Positions 58,276-64,000 of a DNA stretch of 64,000 nt are shown in pieces (the first letter of the stretch is position 1; every line of letters starts with the position of its first letter). Under the pieces are notes generated by a model. The model saw only the letters and a program-made list of their open reading frames with translations. It had not been told where the DNA came from and made no database searches. Both the position numbers and the translations under genes were made by a program. Source of the DNA: HK1 sp965204915 (GTDB lineage: Bacteria > Pseudomonadota > Gammaproteobacteria > HK1); assembly GCA_965204915.1 (NCBI GenBank), contig OZ242023.1, forward strand, positions 620,001 to 684,000, written 5' to 3'.

Positions 58276-58355
58276 GCGTGCGGCGCCGGCCGGCGCGGGG
58301 CTGCCGGGGAGGGCACGGTCAGTCATCCGACCCCCGGCAAAGCGGACAATCCGTA

Positions 58356-59462
58356 CTACCGAGCCGGACGGCTCCATTGGTTGCCGATACCTCGATCAAG
58401 GGCGAAGACGAACGCTTGCTCCGCGTCCGCGCGCGCCCAGACCTCGCTGCCGGCCGCCGGCGAGTGGATACCGGGCAGCCGCGCCTCGATCATCGCCGGG
58501 GATCGCCCAGGCGCCTCGTTCGCATACGGCTTCAGCAGCAGGTGGCTCGTTGGTCCGAGCACCCGCGCGGCCTCGACCCTGACCCGAACGTACCCGCTAC
58601 CGCCGTTCGGCGGCGCAAGAGCGATCTCGACACCGTCGGCGCGCACGAGGCACAGCGTTTCCCCGCCGTTCTCGACTCCCGCGGCGGGGATGGACCCGAG
58701 CACGGTGTCGAGGAATCCATCACGCACCACGCCACTGAACTCGTTCGCGGGGCCGAACAGCCGCACGACGAACGGATCCGCCGGGGCCGTGTAGATCTCG
58801 ACGGGTGAGGCGTCTTGCGCCACGCGCCCGTCATTGAGCACGACGATCCGGTCCGCGAGGAACATCGCCGCTTCCGGGTCGTGGGTCACCATCAAGGTCG
58901 TGACCCCGCTTTCGGCGAGAATCGCCCGCGTCTCCTGTCGGACGCGCTGCCTCAAGTGCTCGTCCAGGCCGGAGAAGGGCTCGTCGAGCAGCAGGATCCC
59001 GGGAGCGGGGGCCAGCGCCCTCAGCAACGCGATACGCTGCTGCTGCCCCCCCGAGAGGGTGTGCGGATAGCGTTTGCCCAGATGCGCGAGGTGTACGTCG
59101 CCGAGTACGCGCTCGACCCACGCCCCGTCGCGTGATCCGTTCCGCAGCCCGAACCCGATGTTCTGCGCGACGGTGAGGTGGGGAAACAGCGCATAGTCCT
59201 GGAACATCAACCCCACGCCCCGTTTCTCCGGCGGAAGCTGTCGTGGGCGTCCGCCCTCCGCCACCGTCACGTCGCCGATTTCGATACGGCCGGATTGCAG
59301 GGTCTCCAGCCCGGCCGCGAGCCGCAGCAACGTGGACTTGCCGCTTCCCGACGGTCCGAGCAGGCATACGAACTCGCCGGCGTCGACCCGGATGCTGACG
59401 TCATCGACGGCGAGGGTTTCGCCGAAGCGATGGGAGACGTTGGTGAGTGCGAGCCTGCGCAT
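58356..59462 (-). CDS. fbpC: Iron(III) ABC transporter ATP-binding protein
   Basis: 368 residues. ABC ATPase with Walker A GPSGSGKS, Q-loop MFQDYALFPH, signature LSGGQQQRIALLRAL, Walker B ILLLDEPFSGLDEH and switch His in VTHDPEAAM. The C-terminal ~130 residues form a TOBE-like regulatory domain. With FbpA and FbpB it imports ferric ions delivered in the periplasm. ATG 59462 is preferred over an upstream start at 59498. It lies 40 bp downstream of fbpB, on the same strand. Confidence 0.92.
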   Translation of the reverse strand: MRRLALTNVSHRFGETLAVDDVSIRVDAGEFVCLLGPSGSGKSTLLRLAAGLETLQSGRIEIGDVTVAEGGRPRQLPPEKRGVGLMFQDYALFPHLTVAQNIGFGLRNGSRDGAWVERVLGDVHLAHLGKRYPHTLSGGQQQRIALLRALAPAPGILLLDEPFSGLDEHLRQRVRQETRAILAESGVTTLMVTHDPEAAMFLADRIVVLNDGRVAQDASPVEIYTAPADPFVVRLFGPANEFSGVVRDGFLDTVLGSIPAAGVENGGETLCLVRADGVEIALAPPNGGSGYVRVRVEAARVLGPTSHLLLKPYANEAPGRSPAMIEARLPGIHSPAAGSEVWARADAEQAFVFALDRGIGNQWSRPAR

Positions 59463-59502
59463 CGGTGGTTCGAGGGCTACGCTGCGGTGCGCCGGCACGC
59501 CG

Positions 59503-61248
59503 TCACGTCGAGGAAGGACGCCGGTGGCCGGGACGCGAGCGGGTGATCGTCCGGCTCATCAGCATGACGGGCGCCACGCCTGCCGCCACGATGGTCAGGG
59601 CGCCCAGCGCGCATTCCTCCAGCAGCTCGTCGGAGGCGTACTGGTACACGAAGGTCGCCAGGGTGTCGAAGTCGAACGGGCGAAGGATCAGGGTCAGCGG
59701 CAGCTCCTTCATCGTATCCACGAACACGAGCAGCGCCGCGGTGACGATGCTGGGACGGATGATCGGCAGGTGCACGCGCAGGAGCGAGAGCGCCGGACCC
59801 GCTCCCAGGGTGCGCGCCGCGCCCTCGATGCCCGGGGTGACGCGGAGCAGGCCGGAATCCACGGTCCGGTAGCCCAGTGCGAGGAACCGCACCGCGTAGC
59901 CGATGACCAGCCCGGCCGCGGTACCGCTGATCAGCAACCCGACGGGCACGCCGAACAGCGCGCGGCTTGCCGCATCGACCGCGTTGTCGAAGTATCCGAG
60001 GGGCACCATGATGCCCACCGCGAGCACCGCGCCGGGTATCGCGTAGCCGATGGCCGCGAACTCGGCGAGCCCGCGCATCGCCCGCCGTGGCGAGAGGCGG
60101 ACCCCGTAGGCGAGGACGATGCCGGCGAGGGCCACGATGACGGCCGCCCAGGCCGCGAGCACCATGCTGTTGCGGACGTAATCGAAGTAGTCCGCTTCCA
60201 GCGTCACGCCGTAGAACCTCACCGCGTAGCCGCCCAGGACCCACGCCGGAAGCACGAATCCGAGCGCCACCGGCGTCGCGCACCAGAGGAGCGCGGCGGC
60301 CCCGCGCATCGTGGAGAGCGGATACTCGGGCAGGGCCTGCACTCGGGTCGTGGTCTCGTGATACCGGCGCGAGCGCCGGCTGGCGCGCTCGACGACCACC
60401 AGGACGAGGGTGAACGCCACCAGGACCGACGCGAGCTGGGCCGCGCCCCGGGTGCTGTCCATGTTGAGCCAGACGTCGAAGATGCCCGCGGTCAGGGTGG
60501 GGACGGCAAAGAAGTCGATGGTGCCGAATTCGTTCAGCGTCTCCATCAGCGCGAGGGCCACGCCGACCGCGACCGCCGGACGTGCGAGCGGCATTGCCAC
60601 CGTGAAGAAGCTCGCGACGGGACCTCGCCCGAGGGTGCGGCTGGCCTCGAACACCCCGAAGCTCTGCTCGATGAACGCGGCCCGTGCGAGGAGGTAGACG
60701 TAGGGGTAGAGCACCAGCGACAGCACCACCGTCGCCCCGCCGAGCGAGCGGATCTCGGGGAACCAGTACTCGCGGGGCGATGTCCATCCGAACACGTCGC
60801 GCAATGCGCCCTGCACGTTGCCCGCGTACTCGAGCTGATCGGTGACGACGAAGGCGAGGATGTAGCTCGGGACCGCGAGCGGCAGCATCAGCGCCCAGGA
60901 CAGGATGCGGCGGCCCGGGAAGCGGTACATGGTGACCAGCCACGCGGTCGAGGCGCCGAGGACGATGGTCCCGGCCCCGACCCCGAGCATCAGCCACAGC
61001 GTATTGCCGACGTACACCCACAGCACCGTGGAGACGAGATGCTCCCAGATGCCGTCCGAGGGTCCGAGCGCGGTGAGGAGGACGGAGCCGACGGGAATGG
61101 CCACGAACGTCCCGATCATTGCGGCGAGCAGCGTCCAGCCGTCGAGCGTGAAACCCCGCCGCCCGGCGCCGGCGAGGAGCGCACCCTCGGCCTGAAGCGC
61201 CGTACTCAACGCAGTGGCGCCGGTGAAGGGAGGCGCGGCCCGATGCAT
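59503..61248 (-). CDS. fbpB: Iron(III) ABC transporter permease, two fused halves
   Basis: 581 residues with about twelve membrane segments. Two binding-protein-dependent permease domains are visible; each has an EAA-type loop: EASRTLGRGPVASFFTVAMP in the first and EGAARTLGAGPALSLLRVHL in the second. Fused two-domain permeases are normal for FbpB/AfuB ferric transporters. It forms the membrane channel for the FbpABC system. An upstream Fur-like promoter (61385-61424) suggests iron-controlled expression separate from fbpA. Confidence 0.92.
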   Translation of the reverse strand: MHRAAPPFTGATALSTALQAEGALLAGAGRRGFTLDGWTLLAAMIGTFVAIPVGSVLLTALGPSDGIWEHLVSTVLWVYVGNTLWLMLGVGAGTIVLGASTAWLVTMYRFPGRRILSWALMLPLAVPSYILAFVVTDQLEYAGNVQGALRDVFGWTSPREYWFPEIRSLGGATVVLSLVLYPYVYLLARAAFIEQSFGVFEASRTLGRGPVASFFTVAMPLARPAVAVGVALALMETLNEFGTIDFFAVPTLTAGIFDVWLNMDSTRGAAQLASVLVAFTLVLVVVERASRRSRRYHETTTRVQALPEYPLSTMRGAAALLWCATPVALGFVLPAWVLGGYAVRFYGVTLEADYFDYVRNSMVLAAWAAVIVALAGIVLAYGVRLSPRRAMRGLAEFAAIGYAIPGAVLAVGIMVPLGYFDNAVDAASRALFGVPVGLLISGTAAGLVIGYAVRFLALGYRTVDSGLLRVTPGIEGAARTLGAGPALSLLRVHLPIIRPSIVTAALLVFVDTMKELPLTLILRPFDFDTLATFVYQYASDELLEECALGALTIVAAGVAPVMLMSRTITRSRPGHRRPSST

Positions 61249-61384
61249 GGGAGCGCGGAGCGCGCAAGCCTGCGCGCGGTCGAAGGCGTCACCTTCATCT
61301 CAACCCCGCCGCGTCGCCGTCGACGTGTGCATGATCGGACCCTCGGTTTTCGCAATGGGAATCGATGGCGATCGAAACGCGGCG

Positions 61385-61424
61385 ATAGTACCGTCCCGGA
61401 CCGCGAATACAAGCGATTCGCATC
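61385..61424 (-). promoter_or_regulatory. fbpB promoter with Fur-box-like operator
   Basis: On the minus strand, TTGTAT (61407-61412) and TACTAT (61385-61390) are 16 bp apart. Overlapping the -35 region, 61403-61424 reads (minus strand) GATGCGAATCGC then TTGTATTCGC. It matches 20 of 22 positions of the element upstream of fbpA at 62974-62995, so both are likely bound by the same regulator, most plausibly Fur. Confidence 0.65.
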
Positions 61425-61673
61425 TGCGATCCGGATGGAGTTCGCCGGCCTGCCTTCGAGCCGCTGCCGCCCGGCGGACCGGGGCGTGCAGGCGCGGGAG
61501 GGATGCCAAGGGCGATCCGGGTGGGGGCGATCCGGGTTGGGCGATTCCAGGTGGGGCGATCCGGGTGCCGGCGGTTCGTGGAGGAGGAGGCGGTCCGGGC
61601 GGGGGCGGCAACGAACGCCGCCGTGAATGCCGGGCCGGATGCGGGAGGCGGGTGTCGGGGCGCAGCCTGGGAC

Positions 61674-61826
61674 CTCAAGTTTCGGGATTCGCTGACCGAA
61701 ATGGATTCCCGCTTTCGCGGGAATGACGTCATTTCAGCGAGACGCGTTGCTTTCAGGCTGGCCGTCATTCCCGCGAAAGCGGGAATCCATCGCCTGATTC
61801 AGGCATTTTGAATCCCGAAACTTGAG
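61674..61826. mobile_element. Foldback element (MITE) with perfect ends and 7-bp target duplication, copy B
   Basis: 153 bp. Terminal inverted repeats are exact: CTCAAGTTTCGGGATTC (61674-61690) and GAATCCCGAAACTTGAG (61810-61826). The flanks are an exact direct repeat, CTGGGAC at 61667-61673 and 61827-61833. Inside, a second exact inverted pair of 28 bp (61701-61728 and 61763-61790) carries ATTCCCGCTTTCGCGGGAAT and its complement. There is no coding capacity, so it must be moved in trans. It sits between fbpA and fbpB. Confidence 0.92.
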
Positions 61827-61867
61827 CTGGGACGCTTCGCCCCGACACCCGGATGCGACGGCGCGAC

Positions 61868-62902
61868 TCAGCCTTGCGGTCCGGCGTCGAACCCCGTCTT
61901 GTCCACGAGCTTGCTGGCGGCCTCGCGATTGCGGGCGACGTCTTCCAGCGACAGGCCGTCCGACTTGAACGGACCCCAGGACTCGACGAGCGGGTCGGTC
62001 TTGATCCCGGCCTTGACCGGAAACTCGAAGTTGACCGTGGCGTACATGTTCTGCGCCTGGTCGCCGGCGAGGAACTCGAGGAGGGCCACCGCGTTCTCCC
62101 GGTTCTTCGCGTCCTTGATCACCGCCGCGCCGGAGATGTTCACGTGGTTCCCGCGCCCGTCCTGGTCGAGGAACTGTACGTGAACCGACTTCGCCCACTC
62201 CTTCTGCTCGGGCTTCTCCTCGTTCGTCGCCATCTTCCCCATGTAGTAGTGGTTCGAGATCGCGACGTCGCATACCCCCTCGTGGACACCCTTCGCCTGG
62301 GCGCGGTCGTTGCCCTGGGGCTTGCGGGCGAGGTTGTCGCGAACGCCGGCGAGCCACTGCTCGGCCGCCGCCTCGCCCTCGTGGGCGATCACCGAGGCGA
62401 TGAGTGCGACGTTGTACACGTGCTTGCCGGAGCGGGTGCAGATCCGTCCGCGGAACTTCGGATCCGCCAGATCGGCCAGGGTCCGGAGCTCGTCCGGCTT
62501 CATGCGCTCCCTGGACACGAGGGCGAGGCGCGCCCGGGTGGTGAGGCCGAACCAGACACCCTCGGGATGGCGCAGATGTGCGGGGATGGTTGCATCGAGG
62601 ATCGCCGAGTCCACGGGTTCGAGGAGCCCGGCCTTGTGCAGCGCGTCGAGCCTGCCGACGTCGACGGTGAGCACTGCATCGGCGGGGTTGTTCGCCCCTG
62701 CCGCCTTGATCTTCTCCACCATTCCCTTCTTTGCGAACACGACGTTCACCGCGATGCCGGTCTGTTTGGTGAACTCGTCGAGCATCGGCTCGATCAGGAA
62801 CGGCTGGCGGTACGAGTACAGGTTGACCTCGCCTTCCGCATGAGCGGGGGCAGCCGCGAACGATGCCGCGAGGGCGAGGAGGGGGATGAGGGTCTTGCGC
62901 AT
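61868..62902 (-). CDS. fbpA: Iron(III) ABC transporter substrate-binding protein
   Basis: 344 residues. A signal peptide (RKTLIPLLALAASFAAAPAHA, mature from about residue 23) sends it to the periplasm. FbpA/FutA-type features include EVNLYSYRQPFLIEPMLDEF, a paired-tyrosine iron site NHYYMGKM near residue 220, and the C-terminal VNFEFPVKAG. It binds ferric iron and delivers it to FbpBC. The gene is upstream of fbpB-fbpC but separated by 620 bp holding the foldback element and a second promoter. A Fur-box-bearing promoter precedes it. Confidence 0.94.
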   Translation of the reverse strand: MRKTLIPLLALAASFAAAPAHAEGEVNLYSYRQPFLIEPMLDEFTKQTGIAVNVVFAKKGMVEKIKAAGANNPADAVLTVDVGRLDALHKAGLLEPVDSAILDATIPAHLRHPEGVWFGLTTRARLALVSRERMKPDELRTLADLADPKFRGRICTRSGKHVYNVALIASVIAHEGEAAAEQWLAGVRDNLARKPQGNDRAQAKGVHEGVCDVAISNHYYMGKMATNEEKPEQKEWAKSVHVQFLDQDGRGNHVNISGAAVIKDAKNRENAVALLEFLAGDQAQNMYATVNFEFPVKAGIKTDPLVESWGPFKSDGLSLEDVARNREAASKLVDKTGFDAGPQG

Positions 62903-62923
62903 GGGTCTGGCCTCCGGATGTTG

Positions 62924-62995
62924 GAATGAGAATCAATCTCGATACGGCAGTGGCCTTATAGCCGCTCCGTATTGCGAATGCAAGCGATTCTCATC
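62924..62995 (-). promoter_or_regulatory. fbpA promoter with two Fur-box-like sites
   Basis: Minus strand: -35 TTGCAT (62978-62983) and -10 TATAAG (62955-62960) with an ideal 17-bp spacer. One Fur-like site, GAATGAGAATCAATCTC (62924-62940, plus strand), lies just downstream of the start point. A second, 62974-62995, overlaps the -35 and contains GAGAATCGCTTGCATTC in minus-strand orientation. Repression by Fur with iron is expected; fur itself is the adjacent gene. Confidence 0.7.
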
Positions 62996-63170
62996 TGCAA
63001 CCGGATTTTCCCGAAGATCGGTCGGGCCGGGCGGTCCGGCGGAGACGGGGGCCTTCCGCCCAACCCACCGGAACGATGAAGGGACGTAATGCCCGGGAAG
63101 AGACGTGATGCCCGGACGGGCCCTGCCGGTGGAAGCATCGGGCGGCCCGCGAACGCGGGCGCCGTCCGGA

Positions 63171-63596
63171 TCAGCGCTTGCGGTGGGCGCAGTCCTTGCG
63201 CTCGCAGCGCCCATGCAGCACCAGCGAGTGGTCGGCAAGGCGGAAGCCGTGCTCCTTCGCGATCCTGATCTGCCGGCGCTCGATGGTGTTGTCGACGAAC
63301 TCGATCACCTTTCCGCAATCGATGCATACGATGTGGTCGTGGTGCTCGCCCGAATCGAGCTCGAACACCGCGTGCCCATCCGCGAAATGATGGCGGATGA
63401 CGAGCCCGGCGGATTCGAACTGGGTGAGCACGCGGTAGATGGTTGCGAGGCCGAGGTCGTCGCCGGTGTCCATCAGCGCCCGGTAGACGTCCTCGGCGCT
63501 CATGTGCCGATCGCGGTTCTGCTCGAGGATGGACAGGATCTTGAGCCGCGGCTGCGTCGCCTTGAGCCCCGCGTCCTTCAAATCGTTGCTTTGCAT
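63171..63596 (-). CDS. fur: Ferric uptake regulator Fur
   Basis: 141 residues. Winged helix LKATQPRLKILSILEQ and LATIYRVLTQFESAGLV; metal-binding domain with HHDHIVCIDCGKVIEF (C91, C94) and a C-terminal pair C131/C136. The histidine cluster GEHHDH is the iron-sensing Fur signature, which distinguishes it from the Zur-like gene at 38.1 kb. As a dimer with Fe2+ it would repress fbpA and fbpB. The ATG at 63594-63596 fits the family (SNDLKDAGLKATQPR). Confidence 0.95.
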   Translation of the reverse strand: MQSNDLKDAGLKATQPRLKILSILEQNRDRHMSAEDVYRALMDTGDDLGLATIYRVLTQFESAGLVIRHHFADGHAVFELDSGEHHDHIVCIDCGKVIEFVDNTIERRQIRIAKEHGFRLADHSLVLHGRCERKDCAHRKR

Positions 63597-63697
63597 AGGT
63601 TGGACCCCGCATCCGGCAACCGTGGCGGGACGAGATCCGCCGGTTCCGGCGACCTGCCCTGCACGCCGCCCCGGTACGACACCCGGCACGACCACGG

Positions 63698-64000
63698 TCA
63701 CCCTACCCCTTCGGCCGCACCGTCGCCACCGCGAGCGGCCAGGCAGGCCATCGCGGCTTCGTGCAGGGTCCGGTTGCCGGCCGCCAGGATCCTGCCGCCG
63801 GCCGCCGGTTCGAGGGTCAGAGGCTCGCCTCGCCACCCGGTCATCACCCCGCCCGCGTTCTCGACCACCGGGACCAACGCACAGTAGTCGTACACGCCGA
63901 CCCGCGTCTCCAGAGCGAGGTCCACGAAGCCGCGGGCAAGCTGCACGAACCCGTGGCAATTCCCCCCGTGGACCATCCACCGCGAGCCGGCGACGATGCG
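63698..64000 (-). CDS. Inositol-monophosphatase-family phosphatase (HisN-like), C-terminal part
   Basis: Open at the window's right edge; about 100 C-terminal residues are visible. IVAGSRWMVHGGNCHGFVQL followed by VGVYDYCALVPVVENAGGVM is the end of the IMPase fold, where the Asp of YDYCALVPVVE is a metal/substrate ligand. The pattern is closest to histidinol-phosphatase HisN or related sugar phosphatases; the N-terminal metal motifs needed to decide are outside the window. It lies upstream of fur on the same strand. Confidence 0.85.
   Translation of the reverse strand, partial: RIVAGSRWMVHGGNCHGFVQLARGFVDLALETRVGVYDYCALVPVVENAGGVMTGWRGEPLTLEPAAGGRILAAGNRTLHEAAMACLAARGGDGAAEGVG

Noticed and set aside
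59332..61626. 764-codon open frame on the plus strand across the fbp genes
   Set aside because: It is antisense to fbpB and fbpC, which have clear domains. The translation is rich in Arg, His, Gln and Asp with no motifs, as expected for the shadow frame of GC-rich genes.

Overview
The window is 64 kb of GC-rich chromosome from a gammaproteobacterium. The evidence is gene order: tig-clpP-clpX-lon-(tRNAs)-ppiD, mltD / yafS-like-rnhA-dnaQ, surE-pcm-nlpD, gshB-yqgE, and fur beside an Fbp-type iron transporter. The tmRNA tag ANDDNYALAA is one residue from the E. coli tag. No species can be named. Coding regions strongly prefer G or C in the third codon position, and GTG, TTG and 4- to 8-base start/stop overlaps are common.

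Layout. 0-2.7 kb: tail of hda, a WrbA-like flavoprotein and proS. 2.9-4.5 kb: a complete insertion sequence that ends three bases before the likely ilvB promoter. 4.6-7.7 kb: ilvB and ilvN (first step of branched-chain amino acid synthesis), a broken ureohydrolase gene and four tRNAs (Pro, Arg, His, Lys). 7.7-9.5 kb: an APH-type kinase and a short-chain dehydrogenase. 9.6-18 kb: the protein-quality block tig, clpP, clpX, lon, tRNA-Val, tRNA-Asp and ppiD, with a sigma-32-like promoter before lon. 18-23.5 kb: HNH nuclease, fabI, mltD, a methyltransferase, rnhA and dnaQ. 23.6-29.7 kb: a 25-residue membrane peptide, a urate-oxidase-type membrane domain, surE-pcm-nlpD, an Mth938-like protein, adk, rppH and ssrA (tmRNA).

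30-45.7 kb is more metabolic and accessory: LysR regulator, EamA transporter, malate synthase G, 2-hydroxyacid dehydrogenase, fatty-acid desaturase, family III CoA transferase, a Zur-like regulator, a SMUG1-type glycosylase, a large two-part methyltransferase, a HAD phosphatase, a fused folK-folP and uvrD. 45.9-55.4 kb: a membrane-anchored cytochrome c, two glycosyltransferases, a repeat-rich gap, an NHLP-type RiPP precursor, a dimethylglycine/sarcosine dehydrogenase-type enzyme and a benzoate-CoA-ligase-type enzyme. 55.4-64 kb: yqgE, gshB, hemC, fbpC-fbpB, fbpA, fur and the end of an inositol-monophosphatase-family gene.

The main non-genic theme is repeats. A 153-bp foldback element at 61674-61826 has perfect 17-bp inverted ends and a perfect 7-bp target duplication; a diverged relative lies at 37835-38007. 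Their arms carry a 20-bp ATTCCC-N8-GGGAAT motif that recurs in the 50.2 kb and 57.2 kb gaps. Separately, at least four genes have short tandem duplications just before their start codons, some containing the ribosome-binding site. The least explained coding feature is the NHLP precursor with no recognisable maturation genes, next to two glycosyltransferases. Several usual partner genes are missing from conserved blocks: hupB after lon, rpoS after nlpD, gloB beside mltD and ilvC after ilvN.
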